In this document: positions 1 through 10,300 of the stretch, in pieces | Position numbering within the stretch: position 1 is the first letter of the stretch | Layout of the letters: every line of letters begins with the position of its first letter | Assembly: GCA_963575745.1 (NCBI GenBank) | Contig: CAUYUJ010020159.1 | Coordinates: 184,001-248,000, forward strand | Origin: Prorocentrum cordatum | Taxonomy: Eukaryota > Sar > Dinophyceae > Prorocentrales > Prorocentraceae | DNA: 64,000 bases | Direction: 5' to 3' | Program-made: the position numbers and the translations under genes | The notes under the pieces: generated by a model | Told to the model about the DNA's origin: nothing | The model's input: only the letters and a program-made list of their open reading frames with translations | Databases searched by the model: none

Positions 1-100
1 TGCACGCTATGCAAGCTATGTGCTGCATGCGATGTGGTGCAAACTCTGGTGCAAGCTATGTGGTACAAGCTCTGCTGTGCAAGCTATGGCATGCAAATCA
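1..100 (-). repeat. Degenerate ~14-bp tandem repeat
   Basis: Imperfect copies of GCAAGCTATGTGGT run to about position 100. The reverse complement reads like the AGCTTGCACCACAT units at 10545-10960, so this is a fragment of the same repeat in the opposite orientation. No coding signal. Confidence 0.6.
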
Positions 101-162
101 TCGGCGGACCCGTCAAATTCCTGAGAAAGCGACACAATAACGCCTAAGTGCAAGCATTGTTG

Positions 163-1200
163 GGAGAGTCCCACCAGCCCTCTGGGCGCAGGTGGTCCAG
201 GGCGTTTCCTCTTCCAGAAGCCCCTATCCCTACCCTTTCTGTTTACGCCTTTCACGCCGTTTGAGGAGGGGGGGGGCCAAGGAAGGCCAGCCCCACCTGT
301 CAGGAAGAAGTGCAACAAACACATGTGATTTCTGAAGGCCCCAGACATCACATCCTCTCCTCCTCCCCCCCACCCCCCACCCACCCACCCCCCTCCACCT
401 CCCCCATCCACCACTTCGGATGTCCCTGGGAATCTTTTTTGTGGGCCCCCAGGGGGCTCCAAAAGGTCCCCAAGAAGGCTCTAGGAAGGCTCCACAAGCG
501 TCGGCTCTTGGTCGAATGTGATTCGTTCGGGCCCCTCGGCCTGGGGTCGGGAGGTGAGTCGTTCGAGCCCCTCAAATCTCGGTCGGAGGTGAGTCGTTCG
601 GGTCCCTAGGCAGGTTGTCTTGACACGGTTGGATTCCTCAAAGTAGGTTGTCTTGACACGGCTGGCATCTCCAAAGTAAGTTGTCTTGATACGGCTGGAT
701 TCCTCAAAGTTGCTGTACCTCCGTTAGACACACCCACCCATTACATGTTTTCTCAAGGCTTTGGTGGGGCTGCTTCTAATAGAGATACAGCAAGTTTGAG
801 GAATCCAGCCGTGTCAAGACAACCTATTTTGAGGAATCCAGCCGTGTCAATACAACCTACTTTGAGGAATCCAGCTGTGTCAAGACAACCTACCTAGGGG
901 CCCGAACGACTCACCTCCGACCGATAACCGAGGGGCCCGAACGACTCACCTCCGACCGAGAACCGAGGGGCCCGACCGACTCACCTCCGACCGAGAAGTT
1001 CGGGGCTCCTTCTCGTCCTCATCATTTTCCTCGTACTCCTCCTTTTGTTCCTCATCACCCTATGCATCATCCCTCTCTCCACTCCCTCATTCGCAACGTT
1101 CGGGGAAGCCATTATTTGCTCCCGCACTTCCTGATCACCTCAACGCTCCTGGGCGTCGTTCCTGGGCGGGCTGGCGGGGGTACGCGAAGCGTCACGAACT
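163..1200 (+). mobile_element. CCCACCAGCCC-end element, copy 3
   Basis: The left end (TCCCACCAGCCCTCTGGGCG, then a GTGGTCCAGGGCG stretch) matches the left ends at 52364 and 60597. The right part (GGGCTGGCGGGGGTACGCG, AAGCGT, GAACTG) matches sequence near 53790 and 61660. The two ends contain the complementary 11-mers CCCACCAGCCC and GGGCTGGYGGG. The interior holds a C-rich tract (about 345-410), a short GGCTCC/CCAAGA satellite-like stretch (440-500) and a large inverted repeat (530-975). No transposase is present, so it is presumably non-autonomous. Exact ends and any target duplication are unresolved. Confidence 0.55.
530..975. repeat. Long imperfect inverted repeat with internal 33-bp units
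   Basis: The left arm (530-717) is complementary to the right arm (786-975) around a 68-base loop. Each arm carries three tandem 33-bp units containing GGTTGTCTTGACACGG (or its complement) plus copies of GAGTCGTTCGGG / CCCGAACGACTC. The transcript could form a hairpin of nearly 190 bp. It lies inside the element at 163-1200. Confidence 0.8.
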
Positions 1201-1588
1201 GTTAGTATGAGCTTAGCCATGGGGGCCCCCTCCGCCAGATGCGAAACGGAAGTCGCATGTCGTGATGGCTTTGAGCGATCATTGTGCTACGACGGGGCTG
1301 TGTATTAAATCATGTGTTGCACGCGTCGAAAAAGGGTTAGAAAATCGTCGGAACTGCATCGGCTCAACACGCGGTGAGACCCCAAACCCGAGCACACATA
1401 TAGTGAGCGAGGAACTTTTGTGCAATCACTGTCGGAGGAACCTCAGGTCGGACGGCGGGGGGGGGGGCAGGCCCTATGAACTATAATATTCCTCGGCAGA
1501 AGTCATGCTTTAGAGAACCCGTGTGGTTCAGTTTGCCCAGTCAATGTTTCTCTTTTTTTCCAGTCGGGCCTCAGCGAAAAGAATGCAG
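1201..1588. other. No gene seen
   Basis: Moderately unique sequence between the first element and the 3' end of the minus-strand transposase-like pseudogene. Only short ORFs occur and none has recognisable content. It may hold the 3' untranslated part of the pseudogene. Confidence 0.5.
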
Positions 1589-3120
1589 TCAAGGGTCTTC
1601 CACGGGCTCGGGTGGCTCCCCGTCGCGCAGAGGCCTTTCGCAGTTGAACAGATCCTGCGCACCTGGCACAACTTCCCAATCACGTCGGGCAGTTCCCCTG
1701 CTCCCCCTATCCTTGGGAAAATTGGCTTTGTGATTTTTGGGGGCCCTGGAAGCCTCAACGTATGTGAGGTAAGAGAACAATCTGCCGAGTGGCCTGCCTC
1801 GCGCGCGCCTCGACGTCGACCCCGACGAAGTGCGAGTGACAACACACTTCCCGGCACAACGGTTGCAAACTGCATTGAATTCATGGCGCGGCTCTGGATA
1901 CCACGTGATGCCACCGCCAGGAAGTCTAAATATAACTGGTTCGGTCGGATCCCGCACAGGCGGAGGAGGTGGAGGCAGCCCTTCCCCATCGCCATCTTCA
2001 TCGTCATTCTCGCTGTCATCACCACCAGCCCTTCGCCTTCAGAAGAGGATGGGTGATCGAGTTCAACTGCGCCAACATCGTCCATCAATGCGCCGCCGAA
2101 GTCTTCGGGGAAATCCTCATGCCCACCGTCGCCGGGCCCCTCAATGTCTTCATCCTTTTCCTCCTCGCCCATGTATAAACCAGGGTCAAATGAGAATGAT
2201 GACTTGTAGTTTCTTTTTTTCCACGGGTCCCACAAGCAGAACACCTTACTGTCTGGTTTACGTCGCACCTCTATTATTTTGGGTGTCACGTCGGCGACAG
2301 GCCGCTTAGACTCCACAATTGTATACACAAAAAGTTCCCACTTTATTTCAGGGCTCATGTCTCGGAAGGCCTTCCAAAACGTTGAAGCACGGTGCTCGCT
2401 GGTCAGAAAACGGGCTTGATCCATGTAGGCTACCGAATCTTCATTCGGATCGGGCACCGCGCCGACAGGGCGCACGTGGTGCCACAGGACAAAAGCAGGT
2501 TTCAAGGATACGTGACCCACGTGCATCCACACAACTTGAAATGGCGGCGTATCTGGCCCAACACAATCCTCAACATGGTCCTTATGCGACCCAATGCACA
2601 ACACCGCGTACCCCCCCTCGAGGAAGGATTTCTTCTCTTGAGCATCTCCTTTCACATCTGCCAATAAGCTCAGCCTCGCCCTGGTTGCCAAGACAGATAC
2701 GTGCTTCTGATCACCAGCGCCACATATGCACATGCCAGCCAAACGGCACAACGAAAGTTTAGCAGGTTTCGCATCAGGGATCTCTGAGTCCTCCAGCTCA
2801 CGATGCAAAAGGTCCCGCTGGTGACGCAACATGCCCAGAGACACGTGGGACACACGCAGCCGACGCTCAACCGACAGAAACCGACCTGCAGTGGCAAGTG
2901 CCTCAGTGGGCTCTGCGATTATATGATGCAATACTTGACCATCCTCGCACTTGTGGGTAGGACGCGGATGAAAACTCCGCGGCCATGCACTAAGAGAAGG
3001 AACTGCCTGCACGAGCTTGTGGACCGAACCTTGGTCATCACCGATACCGTTTTCGACTTCACGCAGCACTGCTTCCTGGGTAGCGCGTGCTCCCTCGGAG
3101 TAGAAGTGGTGACAACCCCC
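1589..3120 (-). pseudogene. C-terminal segments of the transposase-like gene
   Basis: From about 3120 a long frame begins with HHFYSEGARATQEAVLREV. It continues through a Cys-rich CRLAGMCICGAGDQK patch and ETK/WELFVYTIVESKRPVADV to a Glu/Asp-rich linker near 2150. Coding sense then passes to another frame from about 1957 to the stop at 1589. That part carries CNRCAGKC (a zinc-ligand pattern), GRPLGRLFSYL and a C-terminal ERPLRDGEPPEP. The frame change near 1960 is a further lesion. The long frame continuing to 1528 past this point is a shadow. Confidence 0.55.
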
Positions 3121-3395
3121 CCGAGGCTCTCTCGAGGCCCTCTTGGGATCGTTTTGCGGTGTTCTCTGGAAGCCTCTCGGAACCTCTCGGGGCCCCTCAG
3201 GGCCTCGGGGCGACAGAGGGCGAGGTGGAGGATGAGAAACACAGGAGGATCTCTGACATGGGAGGAGCAGGAGGAGCACAGGAGGGGGAACACGGGAGGA
3301 GGAACACATGAGGAGGAGAAAGACCCATGGGCCCCTCGAGGCTCAATCGGGCCCTTCTTGGTGATCACCGTCCTTCCGAGATTGCAAGCGCTTCA

Positions 3396-3662
3396 TCACC
3401 TTTGCCTCGGTTTGAATTCGGCCTTGAGCGACAACACCCGCTGCCAGCTCTCTGGCCCCTCAACCAGGCCAGCGCGAGATTCAGGGCCACAAAAATCGCT
3501 GGTGGGATCGACGGGGGCGCTCATGATATGCTGAATCGCGTTCTCAGACGACATAGCCGCAGCAGCTCTGTCGCGGTCTCTCTGGGTGGGCCCGAAAGAG
3601 CGCGCCTCGCCTGCGAGAAGGCACGACCCCCAAGGCAATCTCAAACATTCCCTGCCCTTCAA
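3396..3662 (-). pseudogene. Short coding-like piece of the transposase-like gene
   Basis: An 88-codon frame whose second half (from AAAAMSSENAIQHIMSAP to SLKAEFKPRQR) has normal protein composition. It sits between the two large segments in the expected order. A possible GT splice donor (CAAAG before GTGATG) follows its end, but no acceptor in the correct phase was found before the next segment, so intron and insertion remain equally possible. Confidence 0.35.
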
Positions 3663-4170
3663 GATGGGAGCGGTGGGAGGGGATGATGATGGGAAAGGGT
3701 GCCTCCCCCTCCTTCCTCTCGTCCCCCTCCCTCCCCCTGCGACTTCTCCTGCCCACTGGCCTACTCAGCCACGGTATTCCGCTGCATCCATTCCGAAGCC
3801 CCGCGGTGGAGCTCGACGAGATCGGGGCCCTGCGGCCCGCGAGCACCCTGGTGCATTTTCCTGAAGGCCAAAAAACGGGCGCCCAGTAACTTCGATGAGC
3901 TGGGCGCTTTGCAGATCCCGATCCCCTGGCCCCCCCATCCCTTGCAGGGGGCACGGTGGCCCACGCACAAGGTTTAGGGCGCAGCAGGGCATCGGCAGCG
4001 GGAAACGACCAGGGCAGGAAAGTCTGCGAGAGAAGGAGGGGGGGGCAGAAAGAGGAAGGAGGCACCCCCCTCCCCATCACTGGTTTGTTTTCCCCCTCTG
4101 GCCCTTTCTCCCTCATACTTCCTCCCCCCTCTACTACTCCCCTGATATTATTGCTGGGGGCAGGGGATGT

Positions 4171-5801
4171 TTAGAAGCAGGAAGTGCCTTCACGATGTCG
4201 CTGCGCACCTACCCGCCCTGCTTCCAAGAGGTGCGCCCACTCCTCCGAGTTCCTGTCGATAGCATGGCACGAGGCAGCCATGTCGTGAAAGTCAGCCACT
4301 GCAGAGGGCCCCCTGGAGTTGGCACAGTGCGCCCGCCAAGGGCCACCGCCCCCACGCATCTTTTTCACTGGAGGCTCCCCACCCACACCGCGATCATGAT
4401 CTTCAAGGGCGGGCTGCTCATCTGCATCGACCTCCTCTGGAAACAGATACGTTTCAACTGGCTTGGCGTAGGCCCGCATCAATCTGAGAACTTCCATGGC
4501 AGATACAGTCCGCAACGAAGGGACATCTGTTTGGTTGCCGAGGGCGACGACCGCCCGTCGGATAGCAGCGTGCTTCGTCTCGATGGCAGCAGTGTCGAAC
4601 TTCGCGACGATCAGCACCGCCCGTATCTCACGCAAAGCATCGGCGCAGATGGGTCCTCCATTGGCCCGCCAGTGGGCGATGAACCCCCTGGACCAATCGC
4701 ACCACAAGCGCCTATCTCTCGAAATCTCTTCAACGAGCTCGTCGCACGGATTCAACAACAGGCTGAAGATCTTGAAGGGGTAACCCTTGTGGAAGTCCCT
4801 CATATCAGATGCCAAGCACAATGTCGCCGACAAGCCTTTGAACGCTTTGTTCCTGAGCTCAACTGTTCTGTTTTCCAAGGGAACGGCATCCCACCAAGAT
4901 GGCGTGGACAGTCGATCGATTACGTCAGATATGAGATCCAGCTCAACTTCGCACGAAGCTGCCACCAACCCACGATAGGATCTGAAAGCCCGATCTGCCT
5001 GAGATAAAGCGTGTGCTATGGACGTGAAGCGTTGTTCATCTTCCCACTGATGGCCTCCTAGCAAGAGCAGTGCTGCCATGAAGCGCCTCTGCGGCTCCAC
5101 AACGTTGGAGAGAACAACTACTTGCGCCAAAGGCCCGTCGCTGTCCATGCGGAGCATCTGGAGGCAAATGCGTCGAGATTTTGACTGCTGCTGCTGCTTG
5201 GCATGCTGCTCAGAGGTCGCAGACGGCCCCGCGGCAGTGTCTCTATCGTCGATGGGGGGGTCCAACGACGCATCTCCTCTCTGGATCATGCCATCCCACA
5301 TCAACATGCGGGCGCCCCAGTCTCCCACAGGCCACGACCTCTGGATCCTGTAGCCGAGTCGATGGCAAAAACGTTCAAAGGTTTGGGAGAGCAAACGGTT
5401 CAAGCCCTCGAACACGCCAACGAAATTGATGCTCTCTTCCTGTCTAGTCCAACGGTGCATCGGGAACGGGGTCGGTCGGCGACTGCAAAGTGCTTGAACA
5501 GCGTAGATTTCAAATTTTATGATGCACTCTTCCTCGCCTGCACAACATCCACAACAATAGTGTACAACCTCAGTATCATTAGGATCACCAGTAAAAAGAG
5601 CTCGAATGATAGCATTCCGAAGGAGATCGTCTTTGCGATGCTTGATAGTGAACGTGTTAAGTATTGCATCTAGGCGCTGCCGATGGTGAAGGGGTGGGAC
5701 GCCTACTTTGTATATAACGCTCGCCTTCAGCAAAGACCGCAACTCCTCCCTCATGATTTTCATAGCGGCCGACATGCCGATGGCGAGCGATACGTGGATC
5801 A
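4171..5801 (-). pseudogene. Transposase-like central segment 2
   Basis: An uninterrupted frame of about 540 codons, the longest intact piece of this gene. It begins at IHVSLAIGM, continuing the preceding segment after a one-base slip. Features in order: a charged helical region, a Cys cluster (HYCCGCCAGEEEC) of zinc-ligand type, PTPFPMHRWTRQEE, a Gln/Lys-rich linker (HAKQQQQSKSRR), and a long alpha-helical tail ending in a Lys-Lys basic patch (PPVKKMRGGGG) that could serve as a nuclear signal. Codon usage and composition differ sharply from the surrounding satellites, which supports real coding origin. Confidence 0.6.
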
Positions 5802-6560
5802 AAAAAACATATTACGTGTTTGAATCCCAGCATTGTTTTTTGTTCTGATGTTCTGGCCCATGTGGACTTCGCACTTCCCTCGCAACGAATCAATGCTTGG
5901 GTCCCGTGAGTGAATGTAAGCCTCAGCCTTCTCGATTGCAGCGTCCTGGTCGGAGGTCACTATGCGTTGCCTACGGTCGAAGTTTGTCGCCACCTCCCTC
6001 ATGGGAAGCTTGGACTGTTGCGCAGCGCGGTAATAACATCCGTGGGTGGTACTCTGCATTGCTTGCAACCAGTGCGCGAACCTGAAATCCAGCACAAATG
6101 CATCGCTGCCGCAAGAGAATAAGATGACCACACTTGTTTCTGCATTCAAAATTTTGGCTGGCAAGCCGTCGAACGGGACGATACCAGACGAGAGAACGTT
6201 CGGGAGGCCAGCTTTTTTTGCGGCCTCTTCGAGCGGTACTGATTGCCCCCTGACGTTGAACTTCAATGGAGTCTCATCGTAGCGAGCAAACTCAGTGTAG
6301 CTGATGAGCTTACAGTTCGGCTGGCCTTTGAGAGCACGTACCACCTCTTGACATATTTTCACTGCGTGCAGGCGTTCGAAAACGATGCACGCCATCGCCA
6401 GATCCTGTTGGACGCTCCGGAACTTCCTGCGCTCCACATCAATGAACCTAGCGTCCGCCTTCGCACTGAGGACAAGACCAGCACTTACCAAATTATGTTT
6501 CACACACCTCTGATTATCGATATCCACTGGAGCGTCCCCCCCCCCCGAGCCTGTGAACAC
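5799..6560 (-). pseudogene. Transposase-like central segment 1
   Basis: This segment has about 250 codons with non-repetitive, globular-looking composition. It includes a CKLISYTEFARYDETPLKF segment, a hydrophobic SVVILFSCGSDAFVLDFRF stretch that could be a beta strand of a catalytic core, TSDQDAAIEKAE, and LRGKCEVHMGQ near the end. The frame stops at TGA directly after a T7 run (A7 on the plus strand, 5801-5807). Reading resumes one frame back in the next segment with LIHVSLAIGM, so the two were once continuous. Confidence 0.55.
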
Positions 6561-6818
6561 AGCAATAAATCGTACAGCGATAAATCTGTGAACACAGCAG
6601 GCGCCAGCGCAGACTCAGAGAAAGCAGGCCTCGGACTAGCATCTCGGAAGCAGAACTGGGGCGCCAGCGCCAAGGACACCTTCGGAAGAGGCATTGTGAG
6701 TGTACATATCCTCTTCATCCCTCCGCCCCTTCCTCATGCTCCTCCTACTCATATCATTCCTCCTCCCCGTCCGTAGTGAAATGACAACACTCACAATGGT
6801 TCGGGCCCGAAGGGTTTG

Positions 6819-7223
6819 TCACCTACGAGCCTCCTCGGCTCTCGCAATCTCGTCCCCAGGCTCTTCCAACTCTCCAGCAGGCTCGTCCTCCAACGCGAGC
6901 ACGGGCAAAAGGCTTGCTCGCAACTTGGACACTATCTGTCGCGCCACGTCCCGCCAGCCCACACCAGACGCCCCACGAGGACGAGCACTCGGAACAGCAG
7001 GATGAGGTACAAACTCGGGAGGGGCGCTCGGAACTTCAGCACGGGGAGGAGAAATTGGACTTGGCACGGCAGGAGGCGTGCTGCACTGACTCTCACTCGC
7101 TGTCAGACGTGCGCGTGCAATGCCAGCCCAGGCGCCGATATCGGCGTCTTCCTCATCGCTGTCAGACAAATTCCGTGCAATGCCAGCCCAGGCGCTGAAA
7201 TCGGCGTCCTCCTCGGACGACAT
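6819..7223 (-). pseudogene. N-terminal acidic segment of the transposase-like gene
   Basis: An open frame of 134 codons begins at the ATG 7223-7221, chosen because it lies shortly downstream of the spliced-leader relic and opens with an acidic MSSEEDADF segment. Two near-identical copies of EDADxxAWAGIAR sit about 18 residues apart, followed by a Pro/Ala-rich stretch and an acidic C-terminal helix. It stops at 6819. The join to the next segment (6560-5799) is not resolved; the intervening 260 bases may hold an intron or decayed sequence. Assignment to the same gene rests on strand, order and spacing only. Confidence 0.4.
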
Positions 7224-7274
7224 CCAACTGCTGAGGAAATCGGGCCGTAAAAAAAAAAACAACGCTGGCTATGG

Positions 7275-7295
7275 TTTGAACCAAAATGGTTACGG
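7275..7295 (-). other. Relic dinoflagellate spliced leader (DinoSL)
   Basis: On the minus strand this 21-mer matches the DinoSL exon consensus at 18 of 21 positions, including the intact CCATTTTGG core; it reads CCGTAACCATTTTGG then TTCAAA. All three differences are transitions. The base before it is T, allowed at the first leader position. It lies 52 bases upstream of, and in the same direction as, the transposase-like ATG. A genomic leader relic at a 5' end is the expected trace of a trans-spliced mRNA reinserted as cDNA. Confidence 0.75.
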
Positions 7296-7296
7296 A

Positions 7297-7452
7297 AAGT
7301 TCCGTCTCGATGCGCGCCCCGATGCCTGCGGCACGTCCGATGCGCACCCCGATGCACCGCCAACTTTGCTTCGACGCATCGCCGATGCTGTCTCGCAGCG
7401 GAACGCCGATGCGATGCATCGCCAATGCCGTCTCGCAACGAAGCGCTGCTTC
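7297..7452. repeat. Degenerate GATGC-rich repeat
   Basis: Irregular copies of CGATGCGCGCCCCGATGC and CGCCGATGC, with TCTCGCAGCGGAACGCC / TCTCGCAACGAAGCG variants. Short ORFs across it are not credible genes. From 7453 to 7670 I see no feature. Confidence 0.4.
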
Positions 7453-7671
7453 TGCCAAGAAGGAGCTGGTTTAGTCGGGTCCTGGAGTTTCAGGGTGGCT
7501 CTTGGGGGGATCGGAGCGTTTAGTTTTGGGGAACTTTAAACCAACTTTTTTGAAAACATGCGTTTCAACTTTTTCGGAACTCTGGGGTAACTTTTCACAT
7601 ATGCTCTTGAAACAAGGCTGTAGAGAGCCACCGCCTCCATAATGCATGGGTCAATTTTCGAAGAAAGAAAC

Positions 7672-7843
7672 ACATAAACACGAACGGTTGGCGCTCCGCG
7701 CGGATTTCTTGGATCCGCGCCTGGGCCCCCCCGGCGGCCCCTCCGGCGCCGCCCCTGGCCCGCGGAGCGCGCCAGGGAGGGGTGTCCAGCGCGGACCCAA
7801 GAGATCCGCGCGGAGCGCCAAAAGCCAAAAGCTTAGGTTCATG
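7672..7843. mobile_element. GCGCTCCGCGCGGAT foldback element (family HP-A), copy 1
   Basis: The left arm TTGGCGCTCCGCGCGGAT, then TTCTTGGATCCGCGC, is matched in reverse complement by GCGCGGACCCAAGAG and ATCCGCGCGGAGCGCCAA on the right. The centre is GC-rich and contains further self-complementary GGCGCC-type stretches. Outside the GC arms, CATAAAC-like and GTTCATG-like ends are imperfectly complementary. Other copies or parts are at 23970, 30279, 33332, 39900, 40569 and 41245. Confidence 0.75.
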
Positions 7844-7959
7844 TGGTTTTTCCTTCTTCTAGAGTTACGCCTGTCCCAGACCCGCCCGACTGAAGAAGGC
7901 GGCCCCATGGCGGCGGCCCAGAGTGAAGGGGAACTGGGACACACAAATAAATACACACA

Positions 7960-8052
7960 AATAAAAATATCCTCCATATTTTCCCATATTTTCTGTGTTT
8001 TTGTCTTCCCGCCCAATTTCCATATTTTCCCATATTTTCCTAAAAATCGACG
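7960..8052. repeat. AT-rich TTTTCCCATATT repeat
   Basis: Three imperfect copies of CATATTTTCCCATATTTTC give a locally AT-rich patch in otherwise GC-rich DNA. No coding content. Confidence 0.5.
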
Positions 8053-8184
8053 AATAATTGTGTCTGTGTGTTTTTCCCCTCCTGACAGAGGGTGTTCCTT
8101 GGGCGGTCATCCTGGGCCGGCCCAGGGATCAGGCAGCTCCACGGAGCTCTCTTGGGCTGCAAGAGCTCTCCCTTCTGAACCGGT

Positions 8185-8460
8185 CCTCCTGCTCCTCCTG
8201 TTCCTGCTCTTCCCCCTCCACTTTCTCCTCCTCCTCCTCCCCTTCCCCTCCTTCTCCTCCCTCCTCCACCCTTCGCCTCATCTCTCTCTTCCTTCCCCTC
8301 ATTCGCTTCATCTATCTCTCCTCCTCATCGCCCTATTCTTCCCTTGTTTGTACCAATGATGCGGCACCTCCTCTTCCTCCTCCTCCTCCTCCTCCTCCTC
8401 CTCCCCCTTCCCTTCTTCACTTGAGCAGGAACCATTTTCATAGCACAAGAAGGGTATGAT
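8185..8460. repeat. TCC/CTC-rich tract
   Basis: A polypyrimidine tract of interrupted TCC triplets. It generates Ser/Pro/Leu-rich frames on one strand and Glu/Arg-rich frames on the other, none believable. Similar tracts follow at 8620-8780 and 9575-9790. Confidence 0.8.
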
Positions 8461-8799
8461 GACCAAGGCAATGTTAGTATGTCGTGAAGGATGACTGCCG
8501 CAAGTAAACATGATAGCGCGACGTTTGTTGCAAGTCGTACAACAAGGCAGGTTAACATGTTGGCCTGTATGCAAAACAGCCACTTCGTCACTACTTGATA
8601 CACTTATCCCCTCTTGATGCCACTCCCCCCCGTCCTCCTCTACCCTCTTGCATCCCCTCCCGCCCTGATACCGCTCGCGCTCGTCGCCGTCGTCGTCCTC
8701 CTCCTCCCTCCACTCCTTCGTCCCTCCTTGTTCCTCCTCCTCCTCCTCATCCTCCTTCTCCTCCTCCTCCTGCTACTCCACATGACCCGGCACACATTC

Positions 8800-9355
8800 C
8801 AGGGACCTCCCCACGGGTGCCTCGTGCCTGCGGGGGAACCCGGCTCAGGCCCTCATGAGCGTACGGGATCGATTCGGAGTTTCTTCGAAGCTCAGCTTCC
8901 CGCTCCATCGGAGGGCACGCAAATATGCTCGCAACCTGCACACGCAATGGAGACGAGGTGGGCAGCACAACTTCCATGGGGATATGTGAAACCACGAATG
9001 AGCAAAAGAATGAGAAAGGCACGAGAGATGCACCCCGACCCCTCAGGCGCCCTCCCATGGGGTGGATGCCAAGTCGTTGAGCCCCGTGAGCCATGCAACC
9101 ACTGCCAATGCGCAGATCGGCAACAAGGTCAGGTGCGAGCGAAGCCAGAGCGAACCCCATCGTGACACTTGCCACTCAACCGACTCAACATGCGTGGAAC
9201 AAAAAGCACGGCTGGCATCGGAAAAACACGGCAAGGGCGCGACCGAGACAAACCTCCCCAAGGGTAGACTTTCGCAACGGAGGTGTCCCGCCCGGCATGC
9301 GAGAGAACACCTTGCAGAGGCATGTGAGCACGCGCGCCCCGCCATCTACACTTAG
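8800..9355. other. No gene recognised
   Basis: GC-rich unique sequence with overlapping ORFs on both strands (about 100-180 codons). None has domain-like content and the frames contradict each other, so no gene is called. Confidence 0.4.
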
Positions 9356-9506
9356 GTCGGGCATGTCTCCCTACAGGCGGATTGTAAGCCAAAAATTCAA
9401 ATACCAGAAAATACCACAGAAAAGTCAACAGATTCCTCAAAAATCGTCCCCCGACTTCTTGTTTGACAATGTCTGAATATTCCTCCTGTCGAAGGACATG
9501 CCCGAC
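9356..9506. mobile_element. GTCGGGC MITE (family TIR-1), copy at 9.4 kb
   Basis: A 151-bp element. The left end GTCGGGCATGTCTCCCTACA is complementary to the right end, which reads CCTGTCGAAGGACATGCCCGAC. The core is A-rich (AATACCAGAAAATACC, AAAAATCGTCCCC). Flanks are CTTAG on the left and ATAAAT on the right. The same termini bound copies at 21317, 33112, 34372 and 41768 and the large elements at 24858 and 27675. Confidence 0.8.
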
Positions 9507-9574
9507 ATAAATCTACACAGTGGGAGCCGACAGTCCGGAAGGCCACGAGTGGCAGGACAGCGGACAGAGAGCGG

Positions 9575-9790
9575 GCGTTTCCTCCGCCTCCTCCTCCTCC
9601 TCCTCGTCCCTCCCTCCACCCTCCTCCGTCCCCTTCCAGATCCTCCTCCTCCGCCGCCTCCAACGCCACCCTCTCCCGCTCCATTGCATCCCGTCCTCCT
9701 CCTCCCCTCTTCTTCAACATCATCCTCCATCTCTTCCTGCACCTCTTGTTCCTGCCTCTCTGACACCCGCCTCGTCCTCCTCGTCCATGT
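9575..9790. repeat. TCC-rich tract
   Basis: An interrupted TCC/CTC polypyrimidine tract; its ORFs are compositional. From 9790 to 10020 no gene is recognised. Confidence 0.75.
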
Positions 9791-10024
9791 AACGCGCAAG
9801 CCCTCTGCTTGATGAGAACGTGGCGGGCCGTCCAGGACCCCTGCAGCGGCTGCCTGCCACGTCGGAACTTTGGGGGTGAGACCGAAGCAAAGCGGAGTCG
9901 CTCGCCAAGAAGGAATTCGGTCTTGGCTTCGAGCTGTGAAGCAAGTGCGGGCGAGGCGCACCGGCTGTGTGGGTTCACCCACTATCTCGGCCAGGGCCAC
10001 GCCTACGTGAATCGCTTCCCTCCC

Positions 10025-10300
10025 ATTGCCAATGCTTGCCTGGGATTGTTCCGCGGATGTGCCGCGGCTGTGCCGCGGTTGCCGGGTGATTGCCCCGTGG
10101 CCGCCCCACGGTTGTGCTGCGGTTGTGTCGCATGTTTGCTGTGACTGTTCTGCGGTCGTGACGCAATTGTCTCTATGGTTCGCCTGCTGATTGCCCCGAT
10201 GGTTGTATCGTGGTGCGGTGGTTGTCCCCCGATTGTCCTGAAGCTGTCCCGCTGTTGTTCGCGCTTGCCCTGGGGAGGTCGTATGGTTGTCCCCGTCTAT
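10025..10300. repeat. Degenerate GCGGTTGTGCCG repeat
   Basis: Irregular units around GTGCCGCGGTTG / ATTGCCCCG / GTTGTCCC with a spacing of roughly 15 bases. Strongly degenerate; no coding sense. From 10300 to 10540 I see no feature. Confidence 0.45.

Larger units (their letters stand above)
1589..7223 (-). pseudogene. Transposase-like protein of a multicopy dinoflagellate family, frame-broken
   Basis: A single large gene reads leftwards in at least five pieces: 7223-6819 (N-terminus), 6560-5799, 5802-4171, a piece around 3660-3396, and about 3120-1589. Content that fits an old transposase-type protein includes RYDETPLKF, a CEVHMGQ stretch, a Cys-rich HYCCGCCAGEEEC segment followed by a PxHRW motif, and a C-terminal CNRCAGKC plus GRPLG segment. 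From memory this order resembles very abundant proteins of Symbiodinium and relatives; I cannot verify that here. Breaks occur at a C11 run (6536-6546), at an A7 run (5801-5807), near 1960, and across low-complexity insertions or introns at 3120-3330 and 3660-4170. A spliced-leader relic lies 52 bases upstream of the ATG, so this copy may be mRNA-derived. The catalytic residues are not assigned. Confidence 0.6.
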
